Source of the DNA: Candidatus Omnitrophus magneticus
GTDB taxonomy: Bacteria > Omnitrophota > Gorgyraeia > Tantalellales > Tantalellaceae
Direction: 5' to 3'
NCBI GenBank assembly: GCA_000954095.1
Contig: JYNY01000372.1
Coordinates: forward strand, 69,940 to 133,939
Length of the DNA: 64,000 nt
This document shows positions 1 to 9,398 of this stretch, in pieces. The notes under the pieces were generated by a model that saw only the letters and a program-made list of their open reading frames with translations, searched no databases and was not told the origin of the DNA. A program made the position numbers and the translations under genes. The first letter of the stretch is position 1. Every line of letters begins with the position of its first letter.

Positions 1-215
1 TTTTCCCTGATAAACCAATAACAAAAAAACCAGCAGAAACAAGAATGGGAAAAGGTAAAGGTGCGCCTGAATCATGGGTAGCGAATGTTAGGAAGGGCAG
101 AATTATTTTTGAAATGGAAGGGTTGCCGCTTGATATGGCAAGAACCGCAATGAGATTATGTGCACATAAATTACCTATAAAAACTAAATTTATTATGCGA
201 GGGGGCATGCAGTGA
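1..215 (+). CDS. rplP: 50S ribosomal protein L16, C-terminal part
   Basis: Reading from base 3 gives about 70 residues of the C-terminal half of L16, with the family motifs [12 protein letters not shown] and [12 protein letters not shown]16 sits at the peptidyl-transferase centre and helps position the A-site tRNA. The 5' end lies outside the window. The stop overlaps the GTG start of rpmC by four bases (GTGA), so the two are translationally coupled. The order rplP-rpmC-rpsQ is the usual one for the S10/spc region. Confidence 0.96.
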   Translation, partial: FPDKPITKKPAETRMGKGKGAPESWVANVRKGRIIFEMEGLPLDMARTAMRLCAHKLPIKTKFIMRGGMQ

Positions 216-406
216 AGGCAAAAGATATTCGCAATATGACACCAGCAGAAATAGAACAAAATATTTCTTCTTTAAAAGAAAAATATTTTAATTTCAGATT
301 GGAAAAAATTAGTGGTCGTATAGAAAGGCCACAAGAAGGTACAAAGCTTAAAAAAGACATAGCAAGATGTTATACAGTATTAAAGGAGATACAACGTGAG
401 AAGTGA
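212..406 (+). CDS. rpmC: 50S ribosomal protein L29
   Basis: 64 residues, the usual L29 length. It has the two-helix coiled-coil composition of the family and the motif [12 protein letters not shown], equivalent to the conserved L-x(4)-F-x-L-R segment. L29 lies at the peptide exit tunnel, where trigger factor and SRP dock. The start is GTG, overlapping the rplP stop. The 3' end overlaps rpsQ by 11 bases, so this part of the operon is tightly packed. Confidence 0.95.
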   Translation: MKAKDIRNMTPAEIEQNISSLKEKYFNFRLEKISGRIERPQEGTKLKKDIARCYTVLKEIQREK

Positions 407-659
407 GATAAAAAAAAAACAAGTAATTGGTGAAGTTATAAATAATAAAATGACGAATGCTGTTACCATACAGCTAGAAGTTAAAAAAAGACATCCTATT
501 TATAAAAAATTTGTAATAAGGCATAAAAAAATAAAAGCGCATAATACAAATAAAGATGTTAAAATAGGTGATACAGTTAGATTGCTGGAAACGAAACCGA
601 TTTCCAAAGAAATATGTTGGAGAGTTGTGAACATAATAGAAAGAGGACAAAAGGGGTAA
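396..659 (+). CDS. rpsQ: 30S ribosomal protein S17
   Basis: 87 residues with the S17 OB-fold pattern: [17 protein letters not shown] near the N-terminus, the KKFVIRHKK stretch and the [14 protein letters not shown] motif. S17 binds 16S rRNA early in small-subunit assembly. The start is GTG at 396, chosen because AAGGAG at 383-388 lies at proper spacing. It starts inside the end of rpmC. Confidence 0.96.
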   Translation: MRSEIKKKQVIGEVINNKMTNAVTIQLEVKKRHPIYKKFVIRHKKIKAHNTNKDVKIGDTVRLLETKPISKEICWRVVNIIERGQKG

Positions 660-666
660 TTACATT

Positions 667-1035
667 ATGATTTTAATGCGGACAATTTTAGATGTAGCGG
701 ATAATTCAGGGGCAAAAAAAGCTTCTATGATAGGTGTAATTGGTAGATCTGGTAAATTTACAGCAGAGATAGGGGATATTATAACATGCAATATTAAAGA
801 AGCCGCACCTACAGGAGATGTTAAAAAAGGCGAGGTTGTAAAAGCTGTTATAGTGCGGACAGCAGCACCAATACGTAGAGAAGATGGAACTGTTTTGCGG
901 TTTGATCGCAATGCATTAGTTGTCATAGATAAAGATGGGAATCCTAGAGGTACAAGAGTTTTTGGGCCAGTTGCCAGAGAATTAAGAAAAAAGAATTTTA
1001 TGAAGATTATTTCTTTGGCCCCTGAAGTTGTTTAA
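667..1035 (+). CDS. rplN: 50S ribosomal protein L14
   Basis: 122 residues, the typical L14 length. The motifs [16 protein letters not shown] and [16 protein letters not shown] are diagnostic. L14 forms part of the intersubunit bridge and the binding site of silencing factor RsfS. The first ATG (MILM) matches the N-terminus of homologues better than the internal ATG three codons later. It lies 7 bases after rpsQ. Confidence 0.97.
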   Translation: MILMRTILDVADNSGAKKASMIGVIGRSGKFTAEIGDIITCNIKEAAPTGDVKKGEVVKAVIVRTAAPIRREDGTVLRFDRNALVVIDKDGNPRGTRVFGPVARELRKKNFMKIISLAPEVV

Positions 1036-1086
1036 AGCAATGGTTTTGATTTTTTAGGTATATATAGTTGTTGTAGGAGAAATAAT

Positions 1087-1398
1087 ATGTTGGGTATTAA
1101 AAAAAATGATACAGTAAAGATTTTATCAGGGAAAGATAAAGGGAAAACAGGGCGAGTTATACAGGTAATCCCAGAGAGAAATAGATTAGTTGTGCAAGGG
1201 TTAAATCTTGTTAAGAAACATACTAAAAAAAGACGACAAGATGAACCGGGTGGAATTATTTCAAAGGAATCTTCTTTACATCAGAGTAAAGTGAATATTG
1301 TTTGTGGCAGATGCAATAAAGCTACACGTATAGGTATAGAACTTTTAAAAGATGGGACAAAGGCTCGATATTGCAAAAAATGTAAAGAGCTTTTGTAA
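1087..1398 (+). CDS. rplX: 50S ribosomal protein L24
   Basis: 103 residues. An N-terminal KOW motif (KILSGKDKGKTGRVIQV) identifies L24, an assembly initiator bound to the 5' end of 23S rRNA. The C-terminal part carries two CxxC pairs (VCGRCNKA and YCKKCKEL), which would form a zinc knuckle as in L24 of several phyla. A 51-base gap separates it from rplN, and AGGAGA precedes the ATG. Confidence 0.96.
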   Translation: MLGIKKNDTVKILSGKDKGKTGRVIQVIPERNRLVVQGLNLVKKHTKKRRQDEPGGIISKESSLHQSKVNIVCGRCNKATRIGIELLKDGTKARYCKKCKELL

Positions 1399-1415
1399 AC
1401 AGGTGGATATAAAAT

Positions 1416-1970
1416 ATGATTATTACAAAAGAAATTTTTTTTAGCGTAGTAGTTCCTGATTTGAAAAAAAAATTGGGATACAAAAATAATATGCAAGTTC
1501 CCCAAATAAAAAAAGTAGTAATAAATATTGGGATGGGGGCGATGGCGCATGAAAAAGATTTAGTTGAAAGCGTTAGAGATGAATTGGCTCTTCTTTCTGG
1601 GCAAAAGCCTGCGTTAGCGCGAGCACGGAAAGCTATATCTAATTTTAAAATTAGAATAGGAGTTCCTGTTGGGTATAAGGTAACTTTAAGAGGCAAGCGT
1701 ATGTATGAATTTTTAGCGATGTTGATAAACTTTGCTATGCCAAGAATTAGAGATTTTAGAGGTGTTTCTAAATCAGCTTTTGATGAACAAGGGAATTATT
1801 CTTTGGGAATAAAAGAGCAAACTATTTTTCCTACACTGAATTTAGATAAAGCACCTAAGATACATGGGTTAGATGTTTGTATTGTTACATCAGCAAAATC
1901 AAAAGATGAGGGAATTGTATTGTTGGAAGCAATGGGGATGCCATTTACAAAAAAACAGGTAGGTGATTAA
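1416..1970 (+). CDS. rplE: 50S ribosomal protein L5
   Basis: 184 residues, normal for L5, which binds 5S rRNA and contacts tRNA in the P site. Visible signatures are [33 protein letters not shown], the MYEFL segment and [14 protein letters not shown]. It lies directly between rplX and rpsN, as in the standard spc operon. Confidence 0.97.
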   Translation: MIITKEIFFSVVVPDLKKKLGYKNNMQVPQIKKVVINIGMGAMAHEKDLVESVRDELALLSGQKPALARARKAISNFKIRIGVPVGYKVTLRGKRMYEFLAMLINFAMPRIRDFRGVSKSAFDEQGNYSLGIKEQTIFPTLNLDKAPKIHGLDVCIVTSAKSKDEGIVLLEAMGMPFTKKQVGD

Positions 1971-1975
1971 AGAGT

Positions 1976-2161
1976 ATGGCTAGATTAGCTCTTATAAATA
2001 AAGCGCAGAAACAACCAAAATATAGCACTAGAGTAGTGACTAGATGTCAGATTTGTGGCAGGAAAAAAGGATATATGCGACGGTTTAAATTATGTAGAAT
2101 TTGTTTCAGGGAGATGGCTTCTCGTGGTGATTTGCCGGGGGTTCACAAAGCTAGTTGGTAG
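1976..2161 (+). CDS. rpsN: 30S ribosomal protein S14, zinc type
   Basis: 61 residues, the short zinc-binding (type Z) form of S14. Two CxxC pairs (CQICGRKKG and CRICF) would hold one zinc ion. The motif [20 protein letters not shown] is the conserved C-terminus. S14 is a late-assembling head protein of the 30S subunit. Five bases separate it from rplE. Confidence 0.97.
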   Translation: MARLALINKAQKQPKYSTRVVTRCQICGRKKGYMRRFKLCRICFREMASRGDLPGVHKASW

Positions 2162-2194
2162 ATAAAATTTTAGTTAATTTTTAAGGAGATCAAA

Positions 2195-2593
2195 ATGAGT
2201 ATCTCGGATTTTTTAGCGGATCAATTAACCGTGATTAGAAATGCCATAATGGCAAAAAAAGAATATGTAATAATAAAAAGATCAAAAATGGTAGAAGAGA
2301 TAATTGACATTTTAAAACAAGAAGGCTTTATTGATGCATATCAAAAGATTGAGGACAAACAGAGCGGAAAGATAAAAATATATTTAAAGTGTACTGCGCA
2401 AAAAGAATCTGTTTTAGAAAATTTATCTAGGATATCAACTCCCGGCAGGCGTGTTTATATTAAAGCTAGTGAAATAAAGGCTGTAAGGGGAGGAGTTGGA
2501 GTAGCAGTATTATCAACAAATAAAGGAATAATGATAGATAGAGTTGCTAGGGCGCAAGGTGTTGGCGGAGAGGTTATTTGTCATATTTGGTAA
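2195..2593 (+). CDS. rpsH: 30S ribosomal protein S8
   Basis: 132 residues. The N-terminal DFLADQLTVIRNAIMAKK and the C-terminal GGVGVAVLSTNKGIMIDR blocks are the S8 signatures, ending with the usual GGEVICHIW. S8 is a primary 16S rRNA binder and in other bacteria represses the spc operon through a mimic of its rRNA site. AAGGAG precedes the ATG. Confidence 0.97.
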   Translation: MSISDFLADQLTVIRNAIMAKKEYVIIKRSKMVEEIIDILKQEGFIDAYQKIEDKQSGKIKIYLKCTAQKESVLENLSRISTPGRRVYIKASEIKAVRGGVGVAVLSTNKGIMIDRVARAQGVGGEVICHIW

Positions 2594-2625
2594 TGATAGA
2601 ATGTTTAATTTTTAGGAGTTAGAAA

Positions 2626-3162
2626 ATGTCTAGAATTGGAAAACGGCCGATAGAAATTTTAAGCGGAGTAAAGGCATCCTTAAAAGGGAATACAATCGCT
2701 ATTGAAAGTAGTGGTAAAACATGTGAATATAAAGTTCCTGATAAATTTAAGATTGTTATTGAAAATAATAAAATTTTAATAACAAGGCCTTCTGACATTG
2801 TTAAAGATAGAACTATGCATGGCACAATAAGAAGTTTAATACAAAGTATGATTATAGGCGTTAAGACAGGTTTCCAAAAAAAATTGGAAATTCAGGGTGT
2901 TGGGTATAAAGCTATAATGAAAGGGAAAGTTTTGGAATTAGAAATAGGCAAATCGCATCCTATTAAATATGAAACACCTGTAGGCATTACAATTCAAGCA
3001 CCAACCCAAACATCTATAGTGGTTAGTGGAATTGATAAGCAAAAAGTTGGAGCAGTTGCTGCAGAAATTAGACAATTTTATCCGCCTGAGCCATATAAGG
3101 GTAAAGGGATAAGATATGTTGGGGAGTATGTGCGTAAAAAAGAAGGGAAAAGTGTAGCATAA
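2626..3162 (+). CDS. rplF: 50S ribosomal protein L6
   Basis: 178 residues with the duplicated L6 fold. It starts MSRIGKRPI, and the C-terminal signature PEPYKGKGIRYVGEYVRKKEGKS is complete. L6 binds near the sarcin-ricin loop and the factor-binding site. The neighbours rpsH and rplR are as expected. Confidence 0.97.
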   Translation: MSRIGKRPIEILSGVKASLKGNTIAIESSGKTCEYKVPDKFKIVIENNKILITRPSDIVKDRTMHGTIRSLIQSMIIGVKTGFQKKLEIQGVGYKAIMKGKVLELEIGKSHPIKYETPVGITIQAPTQTSIVVSGIDKQKVGAVAAEIRQFYPPEPYKGKGIRYVGEYVRKKEGKSVA

Positions 3163-3187
3163 TATATGCTAGTAAAAAGAGGGTAAT

Positions 3188-3550
3188 ATGAAAAGAGAAT
3201 TAAGACGGCAACGGAGAAAAAAATCTATAAGAAAAAGAATTTTTGGTGATAGCGAGAGACCTCGTATGTGTTTAACTAAAACTTCAAAGAATTTGTATAG
3301 TCAGATTATAGATGATATGGCTAGCAAAACGTTGGTGGGGTTATCAACACAATCAGAGACAATTAGTAAGCAGATAAAATCTTATACAAAAAAAAATATT
3401 ACCAGTGCAAAACTTTTGGGTGAAGAAATCGCCAAAATCGCTATTCCAAAAGGTATAAAAAAAGTTGTATTAGATAGATCTAGATATAAGTATCATGGTG
3501 TTATAAAAGCTTTTGCTGAAGCGGCTAGAGCTGGCGGGTTAGAGTTTTAA
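3188..3550 (+). CDS. rplR: 50S ribosomal protein L18
   Basis: 120 residues. It has a basic N-terminus ([17 protein letters not shown]), the [20 protein letters not shown] block and the C-terminal [25 protein letters not shown], all typical of L18. L18 brings 5S rRNA into the large subunit together with L5. It follows rplF after 25 bases. Confidence 0.96.
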   Translation: MKRELRRQRRKKSIRKRIFGDSERPRMCLTKTSKNLYSQIIDDMASKTLVGLSTQSETISKQIKSYTKKNITSAKLLGEEIAKIAIPKGIKKVVLDRSRYKYHGVIKAFAEAARAGGLEF

Positions 3551-3579
3551 AACTGCTTATGGTTTGCTTAGGAGGATTA

Positions 3580-4134
3580 ATGAAAAAAAATGGACAAAAA
3601 ATGGAAGAAAATATACCGAAAGATGATTCTAAACAAGGTGATGATATTTCTGTAGAACAGGCAATAGAAAATATTGTACAACAGGGTGAAAAAAAAGAAG
3701 AAAGCATAGAAAGAGTTGTTAAGATTGGTAGGGTTTCTAAGGTAGTAAAAGGCGGTAAGAATTTTTCTTTTCATGCTTTAGTTGTTGCCGGAAACAGTAA
3801 GGGAAAAGTTGGAATTGGTTTTGGGAAATCGAATGATGTAGTAGGTGCTATCAGCAAAGGAACACTAGATGCTAAGAAAAATTTTAAAACAGTTAATATG
3901 CGTGGAGATACTATTCCTTATGAAGTAATCGGTAAATTTAAAGCTTCCAAAGTTATATTGAAACCTGCTAGTCCCGGAACGGGTGTAATCGCTGGTGGGG
4001 CCGTAAGAGCTTTATGTGATGCGGCAGGAATTAAAAATATCTTAAGTAAGTGTTTAGGTTCGAGAAATCCTATTAATGTGGTTAAGGCAACGATGAATTG
4101 TTTTGAACAATTAAGGTTGACAAGAAAAGCTTAA
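3580..4134 (+). CDS. rpsE: 30S ribosomal protein S5
   Basis: 184 residues from the ATG at 3580. That start was chosen because TAGGAGG lies at 3569-3575; an upstream in-frame start at 3559 would put the ribosome site inside the gene. A polar acidic N-terminal extension of roughly 45 residues precedes the conserved core, which begins near [18 protein letters not shown] and contains the [13 protein letters not shown] motif. S5 is needed for decoding accuracy and the mRNA entry tunnel. Confidence 0.96.
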   Translation: MKKNGQKMEENIPKDDSKQGDDISVEQAIENIVQQGEKKEESIERVVKIGRVSKVVKGGKNFSFHALVVAGNSKGKVGIGFGKSNDVVGAISKGTLDAKKNFKTVNMRGDTIPYEVIGKFKASKVILKPASPGTGVIAGGAVRALCDAAGIKNILSKCLGSRNPINVVKATMNCFEQLRLTRKA

Positions 4135-4167
4135 AAATAGATGGTAATTTTGTAGGAGAAATAAATT

Positions 4168-4644
4168 ATGCAAGTAAAAATAGGTAATATAAAAAAACCT
4201 TTAGGCATCATAAAAAAAAATAAGCGAAAAGGGCGAGGTATTGGAAGCGGAAGAGGTAAAACATCTGGTCGTGGAAGTAAAGGCGCAAAGGCGCGTTCCG
4301 GTAGTGGCGGATTTTATTTAGGCTTTGAAGGTGGGCAGATGTCATTAGTAAGGCGACTCCCCAAAAGAGGCTTTACAAATAAATTTAAAAAAGAATGGGC
4401 AATAGTAAATATTGGATCAATTGCAAAATTAAGTAATTTAGAAAAAGATGCCATAGTTAATAGAGACATTTTATATAAAAATAGGCTTATTAGAAATAAG
4501 AGACTGCCTATAAAAATACTTGGCAATGGGAAATTGGAAAGAGCTGTTAATGTAGAAGCTGAAGCATTTTCTGGTTCAGCTAAAAAGGCAATAGAAAATG
4601 TAGGTGGAAAAGTTCTTATAGCAAGGAGTGTAACAAAGTGTTAG
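4168..4644 (+). CDS. rplO: 50S ribosomal protein L15
   Basis: 158 residues. The glycine-rich arm (KRKGRGIGSGRGKTSGRGSK) and the later GGQMSLVRRLPKRGF motif identify L15. In the standard order rpmD (L30) sits between rpsE and rplO, but only 33 bases separate them here, so L30 is missing. The 3' end overlaps the GTG start of secY by 7 bases. Confidence 0.97.
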   Translation: MQVKIGNIKKPLGIIKKNKRKGRGIGSGRGKTSGRGSKGAKARSGSGGFYLGFEGGQMSLVRRLPKRGFTNKFKKEWAIVNIGSIAKLSNLEKDAIVNRDILYKNRLIRNKRLPIKILGNGKLERAVNVEAEAFSGSAKKAIENVGGKVLIARSVTKC

Positions 4645-5987
4645 CAAGTTTTATTAATATATTTAAGATACAAGATTTAAAAAAGAAAATTTTAATTACG
4701 TTAGGATTAATGGCTGTTTATCGTATTGGCACATTTATCCCAACTCCGGGGATTGATGGCGCAAAGTTAGCAATGTTTTTTGCAAATATGGCACATACAC
4801 AAGGCGGAACATTATTCGGGATAGTGAATATGTTTTCAGGCGGTGCTATGGAAAGATTAACTATTTTTGCTCTAGGGATAATGCCATATATTTCATCTTC
4901 AATTATTATACAACTTTTAACCACCGTAATTCCTGCATTAGAAAGACTTGCAAGACAAGGAGAGGAAGGACGAAAGCAAATAATGCAATATACTAGATAT
5001 GGAACAGTAGTATTAGCATTAATACAAGCATTTTTTATTTCTTTATGGTTAGAGAATCCAGCACGTTTTCAGGGAATGCAGATAGTTGCTAGCCCGGGAT
5101 GGGGGTTTAGATTTCTTACAGTAATTACATTAACTACGGGTACTGCTTTTATTATGTGGCTCGGAGAACAAATTCAAGAAAAAGGCATAGGAAATGGGAT
5201 GTCATTATTAATTACTGCGGGTATTGTATCAAGATTACCTGAGGCGTTTTTTCAAATAGTGACGCTTTTAACACCCGGTAGCAAGGGTGAGAGCCAGATG
5301 GATTTATTTAAACTGCTATTTCTTATAGCAATGTTTATAATAGTTGTTGTTTCTGTTGTTTTGATAACACAGGGACAGCGTAAAATACCAGTTCAATATG
5401 CAAAAAGAGTGGTAGGGAGAAAGGTTTATGGCGGGCAAAGTACGTATATCCCTTTAAAGGTTAATCAGGGTGGAGTTATTCCTATAATTTTTGCGCAGTC
5501 GATTATTTTATTTCCTGCTACTATTGCTGGGTTTGTTCCGCATAAAGCACTTTATGGTATGGCAAATGCTTTGACTATGGGAAAACCGTTATATTATGTT
5601 GTTTATTCTTTACTTATTTTATTTTTTGCTTATTTTTATGCTGCGATAACTTTTAATCCGATAGAAATGGCAAATAATATGAAAAGATTTGGAGGATTTG
5701 TTCCGGGAATACGTCCGGGGAAACAAACAGCAGAATATTTTGATTTTATAATGACTAGAATAACGCTACCGGGGGCAATGTTTTTGACCATAATAGCGAT
5801 TTTACCGACGATTATAAATAGTAAATTAGGGGTGCCTTATTTAGTTGCTAGTTTTTTTGGCGGAACAGGATTGTTGATTGTTGTTGGAGTTATGCTTGAT
5901 ACTATGCGTCAAATAGAGTCTCATCTTTTGATGCGGCATTATGAAGGTTTTATGAAGAGAGGCAGAATAAGAGGACGGATGTCATGA
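4638..5987 (+). CDS. secY: Protein translocase subunit SecY
   Basis: 449 residues, the normal length for the channel-forming subunit of the Sec translocon. Ten hydrophobic segments are visible. Conserved signatures include the plug region after IPTPGID, ALGIMPYISSSIIIQLL in TM2, GIGNGMSLLITAGI, and the cytoplasmic loop QGQRKIPVQYAKRVVGRK. The GTG start at 4638 has AGGAG at 4624-4628 and lies inside the end of rplO. The stop overlaps adk by four bases (ATGA). Confidence 0.97.
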   Translation: MLASFINIFKIQDLKKKILITLGLMAVYRIGTFIPTPGIDGAKLAMFFANMAHTQGGTLFGIVNMFSGGAMERLTIFALGIMPYISSSIIIQLLTTVIPALERLARQGEEGRKQIMQYTRYGTVVLALIQAFFISLWLENPARFQGMQIVASPGWGFRFLTVITLTTGTAFIMWLGEQIQEKGIGNGMSLLITAGIVSRLPEAFFQIVTLLTPGSKGESQMDLFKLLFLIAMFIIVVVSVVLITQGQRKIPVQYAKRVVGRKVYGGQSTYIPLKVNQGGVIPIIFAQSIILFPATIAGFVPHKALYGMANALTMGKPLYYVVYSLLILFFAYFYAAITFNPIEMANNMKRFGGFVPGIRPGKQTAEYFDFIMTRITLPGAMFLTIIAILPTIINSKLGVPYLVASFFGGTGLLIVVGVMLDTMRQIESHLLMRHYEGFMKRGRIRGRMS

Positions 5988-6631
5988 TGGATATTGTCTT
6001 ATTGGGCCCTCCGGGTGCTGGAAAAGGAACTCAGGCTGAAATTCTTGCTAAAGAATTTGGATTACTTCATATTTCAACAGGAGATATGCTAAGAGAAGAA
6101 ATTAAAAGTGGTAGTGAATTGGGTGGAAAATTAGCGGAATATATAAATCGGGGTGAATTAGCACCAGATTCTATTGTTAATCAAGTTGTAATCAATCGTA
6201 TGAGTCAAAAAAATGCGGGCAAAGGTGTTATTTTAGATGGATATCCTAGAACCAAGGTTCAAGCAGAATCTTTGGATAAATCTTTAGAAAAATTAGGGAA
6301 AAAATTAAAAATGGTTTTATATTTTAAAGCTACAGAACAGGTTGTAATACAAAGGCTAGCCGGCAGAAGAGTATGTAAAAAATGTGGCAAGAATTATCAT
6401 GAAACGAATATGCCTCCTAAAAGATATAATGTGTGTGATATTTGCGGGGAACAGCTATTTCAAAGAAATGATGATAAGCCGGATACTATAAAAAATAGAT
6501 TATTGGTATATGAAAAAAGCACTAAAGAATTGATAGAATATTATAAAGAAAAAAAATTGCTTAAAGAAATTGATGGCGATAGTTCCGCTGATAAACTTTT
6601 TAATAATATAAAATGTTTTTTGGAAAAATAA
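5984..6631 (+). CDS. adk: Adenylate kinase, zinc-LID type
   Basis: 215 residues, a long-form adenylate kinase interconverting ATP + AMP and 2 ADP. The P-loop GPPGAGKGTQ is at about residues 8-17. The AMP-binding part contains STGDMLR and the DGYPRTKVQAESL block. The LID domain carries CKKCGKNYH and CDICGEQ, four cysteines that would bind zinc, as in Gram-positive and thermophile enzymes. It overlaps secY by four bases, the conserved secY-adk-map arrangement. Confidence 0.97.
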   Translation: MMDIVLLGPPGAGKGTQAEILAKEFGLLHISTGDMLREEIKSGSELGGKLAEYINRGELAPDSIVNQVVINRMSQKNAGKGVILDGYPRTKVQAESLDKSLEKLGKKLKMVLYFKATEQVVIQRLAGRRVCKKCGKNYHETNMPPKRYNVCDICGEQLFQRNDDKPDTIKNRLLVYEKSTKELIEYYKEKKLLKEIDGDSSADKLFNNIKCFLEK

Positions 6632-6643
6632 GGTTTATTGCAA

Positions 6644-7390
6644 ATGACTTTAGTGACAGATGAAGCGGCAATTGATAAATTAAGATCTTCCGGACAGGTT
6701 ATAAAAAAAATTTTTAAATGGGTTGAAGCTAATATAGAAGAGAATATATCAACAGGACAGTTAGATAAATTCATTGAAGAACTAATAATAAAAGATGGAG
6801 CAATCCCCGCATTTAAAGGTTACAAGGGATATCCGGCTACAATTTGTATATCGATGAATAATGAAGTTATACATGGTATCCCAAATAAAAAAAGAATTAT
6901 AAAAAAAGGCGATATAGTAAGCATTGATGTCGGTGTATTAAAAAATGGTTATTTTACAGATGCGGCAAGGACTTATACAATAGGTAGTGTAGAGAGTAAT
7001 GTTTCTCGATTGATTAAAGTTACAAAAAAAAGTTTAGAAGAAGGTATAAAAAAAGCTGTAACCGGCAGTAAGATATCGGATATTTCTAAAGCAATAGAAA
7101 AAATAATTAGAAAAGAAAAATTTGAAGAAATTAGAGATTATGTAGGGCATGGGGTTGGGAGAGAGTTACACGAAGAGCCAGAAGTGCCAAATTGGTATAA
7201 TAAAAATATGGATGATGAAATACTACAGCAAGGATTAGTCTTAGCTATCGAGCCAATGGTAGTAATGGGAAAAAGAGAAGTAAAAATTTTAGACGATAGA
7301 TGGACTGTTGTTACAAAAGATGGATCACTTGCGTGTCATTTTGAAGACACGATTATAGTTGGTAAAGGGAAAGCGGAGATAGTTACATGA
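6644..7390 (+). CDS. map: Methionine aminopeptidase type I
   Basis: About 248 residues. It removes the initiator methionine from nascent proteins. The five metal ligands of the pita-bread fold are visible: D in SIDVGV, D in FTDAART, H in [17 protein letters not shown] in AIEPM and E in HFEDTI. I chose the ATG at 6644 over an upstream TTG at 6638; both lie just after a weak AAGG. The stop overlaps the infA start (ATGA). Confidence 0.96.
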   Translation: MTLVTDEAAIDKLRSSGQVIKKIFKWVEANIEENISTGQLDKFIEELIIKDGAIPAFKGYKGYPATICISMNNEVIHGIPNKKRIIKKGDIVSIDVGVLKNGYFTDAARTYTIGSVESNVSRLIKVTKKSLEEGIKKAVTGSKISDISKAIEKIIRKEKFEEIRDYVGHGVGRELHEEPEVPNWYNKNMDDEILQQGLVLAIEPMVVMGKREVKILDDRWTVVTKDGSLACHFEDTIIVGKGKAEIVT

Positions 7391-7608
7391 GTGCGAAAGA
7401 AGCGGCTATTGCCGTAGAAGGGGAAGTTGTAGAAGTTTTACCAAATGCGGTTTTTAAAGTAAAATTAGCTAATGGGCATAGCGTTACTGCGCATGTGTCA
7501 GGTAAAATGCGAATGTATTTTATAAGAATAGTTCCCGGAGATAAAGTAACAGTTGAGTTGTCGCCGTATGATTTAACTAGAGGAAGAATTATTAGGAGAG
7601 ATAAATAG
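7387..7608 (+). CDS. infA: Translation initiation factor IF-1
   Basis: 73 residues, an S1-type OB fold. The motifs [52 protein letters not shown] cover nearly the whole IF-1 consensus. IF-1 blocks the A site of the 30S subunit during initiation. It overlaps map by four bases and is followed two bases later by rpmJ. Confidence 0.97.
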   Translation: MSAKEAAIAVEGEVVEVLPNAVFKVKLANGHSVTAHVSGKMRMYFIRIVPGDKVTVELSPYDLTRGRIIRRDK

Positions 7609-7610
7609 CC

Positions 7611-7724
7611 ATGAAAGTAAGACCAAGTGTAAAAACAATATGTGCAAAATGTAAGGTAATTAGAAGAAAAGGCGTAGTGCGGATAATCTGTGAAAATCCA
7701 AAGCATAAGCAAAGACAGGGATAA
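7611..7724 (+). CDS. rpmJ: 50S ribosomal protein L36
   Basis: 37 residues, [20 protein letters not shown] at the start and KHKQRQG at the end. It has the zinc ligands C11, C14, C27 and H32 of the zinc-containing L36 form. It is preceded by TTAGGAGAG (about 7592-7600) inside the end of infA. The infA-rpmJ-rpsM order is standard. Confidence 0.97.
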   Translation: MKVRPSVKTICAKCKVIRRKGVVRIICENPKHKQRQG

Positions 7725-7791
7725 TTTTTATATATTAAATCTATTGTGTTTTTATTGAAATTTATTTTTGTGTTTTTAATTAGGAGAGAAT

Positions 7792-8193
7792 ATGCCACGT
7801 ATAATAGGTGTTGATATACCAAATGAAAAACGGGTTGAAATTGCTTTAACTTATTTATATGGAATAGGTCGTACACTGGCCAACAGAATATTAGCAGAAG
7901 TTGGGATTTCTCCAGACAAGAAAGCAAAAGATTTAACTGATAGTGAAGTTAATGCAATAACACATATTATTCAGGAACGGCATAAGGTAGAAGGAGATTT
8001 GCGCAGGGAAGAATCAGCTAATGTTCGCAGACTTATTAGTATAGGCGCATATAGAGGAATAAGACATAAAAGGAATTTGCCTGCTCGTGGGCAGAGGTCA
8101 AAAACTAATGCGCGTACTTGTAAAGGACCTAGAAAAACAATAGGTGCTTTTAAAGATAAGGCTCAGAGAAAAGCAGTGAAACCTGCGGCATAG
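7792..8193 (+). CDS. rpsM: 30S ribosomal protein S13
   Basis: 133 residues. It starts [21 protein letters not shown], with the helix-two-turn-helix region [16 protein letters not shown] and the C-terminal motif [25 protein letters not shown] split over the tail. S13 contacts the P-site tRNA and forms bridges to L5. It begins 67 bases after rpmJ, with TTAGGAGAG as ribosome site. Confidence 0.97.
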   Translation: MPRIIGVDIPNEKRVEIALTYLYGIGRTLANRILAEVGISPDKKAKDLTDSEVNAITHIIQERHKVEGDLRREESANVRRLISIGAYRGIRHKRNLPARGQRSKTNARTCKGPRKTIGAFKDKAQRKAVKPAA

Positions 8194-8259
8194 GTATAAA
8201 AAATTAAAATTTATAAATAATAAAGAATAAACTTATTTAGACACTGGGGAGTGTGAAAC

Positions 8260-8649
8260 GTGCAAAACAAGCCAACAACAAAAAAGAAAAAAATATTTAG
8301 AAAATTATCCGATGGGATTTTTAGTGTACACTCTACATTTAATAATACAATTGTTACGGTGTCAGATGAAGCTGGTAAAGTTTTATGTTGGAGTTCAGCA
8401 GGAACTAGTGGTTATAAAGGGTCAAGAAAATCTACTCCTTTTGCGGCTAGCGTTGCGGCAAAAGAGGCGTCTAAAAAAGCAAAAGATCATGGTATTACGA
8501 GTATTGTTGTTCGTTTGAATGGTCCGGGACCGGGCAAAGAGAGTGCTGTTAGAAGCTTGCGATCAGAGGGGTTTAATATTAGGAGTATCGTTGATTTGAC
8601 GCCCATGCCACATAACGGATGTAGACCTAGAAAACGTAGAAGAGTTTAG
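8260..8649 (+). CDS. rpsK: 30S ribosomal protein S11
   Basis: 129 residues. The signatures VHSTFNNTIVTVSDEAGKVL and the C-terminal DLTPMPHNGCRPRKRRRV are diagnostic. S11 forms the platform of the 30S subunit near the mRNA exit. The start is GTG at 8260, with TGGGGAG about 8 bases upstream. Confidence 0.97.
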   Translation: MQNKPTTKKKKIFRKLSDGIFSVHSTFNNTIVTVSDEAGKVLCWSSAGTSGYKGSRKSTPFAASVAAKEASKKAKDHGITSIVVRLNGPGPGKESAVRSLRSEGFNIRSIVDLTPMPHNGCRPRKRRRV

Positions 8650-8686
8650 TATTTATTAAAAGATATTTTTTAAGGAGAAGCAGTAA

Positions 8687-9322
8687 ATGGCTAGAACATT
8701 AGGTGCAAAATGCCGGCAATGTCGTAGAGAAGGAGAAAAATTATTTTTGAAAGGCGGACGCTGTAAAAGCGATAAATGTATTCTTAACAAGAGAGATTAT
8801 GCACCCGGGCAACATGGTCAAGGGAAAAAGCGAAAAGGTAAGGCATCAAACTATGCAGTGCAGTTAAGAGAAAAGCAAAAAACAAAAAGAATTTACGGCT
8901 TACTTGAACGGCAATTTAAAAATTATTTCAAAAAAGCAGAACAGACTAAAGGTGTTACAGGTGAAACATTGTTAAGCTTTTTAGAAATGAGATTAGACAA
9001 TATTATCTATAGAGCAAGATTCGCGGAATCAAGAGCAAAAGCGAGACAGCTTGTTGGGCATAGATTTGTAAAGGTTAATGGGCATATAGTCAATATTCCT
9101 TCTTTTTTAATTAAAGAAGGAGATGAGATAATAATGTTTGGAACAGATGCGCAAATTAAAATGATAAAGGACACTGTAAAACTTTTAGAAGATAGAAGTG
9201 TTCCGGAATGGTTAGAGGTTGCGGACGACACATTGAAAATAAAAGTTAAAAGACTACCAGTAAGAGCAGATGTTGGGTTGCCAATAGAAGAAAATCTTAT
9301 AGTTGAATTATATTCTAAATAA
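8687..9322 (+). CDS. rpsD: 30S ribosomal protein S4, cysteine-motif type
   Basis: 211 residues. The N-terminal domain carries C9, C12, C26 and C31 (CRQC ... CKSDKC), the zinc-binding variant of S4. The S4 RNA-binding domain follows at about residues 95-160 (EMRLDNIIYRARFAESRAKARQLVGH). S4 nucleates 30S assembly. AAGGAGAAG precedes the ATG. Confidence 0.97.
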   Translation: MARTLGAKCRQCRREGEKLFLKGGRCKSDKCILNKRDYAPGQHGQGKKRKGKASNYAVQLREKQKTKRIYGLLERQFKNYFKKAEQTKGVTGETLLSFLEMRLDNIIYRARFAESRAKARQLVGHRFVKVNGHIVNIPSFLIKEGDEIIMFGTDAQIKMIKDTVKLLEDRSVPEWLEVADDTLKIKVKRLPVRADVGLPIEENLIVELYSK

Positions 9323-9398
9323 AAAATTTATATAGTATTGTTAATAGATACATGTATTTTTCAGCATGACTGTGGAGAAAATAGGAGGATTATTGGAA

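Noticed and set aside
660..926. 88-codon minus-strand frame opposite rplN
   Set aside because: No ribosome site; antisense shadow of a conserved ribosomal gene.
8312..8518. 68-codon + strand frame inside rpsK
   Set aside because: Overlaps the strongly conserved rpsK frame and reads as a shifted frame of it.
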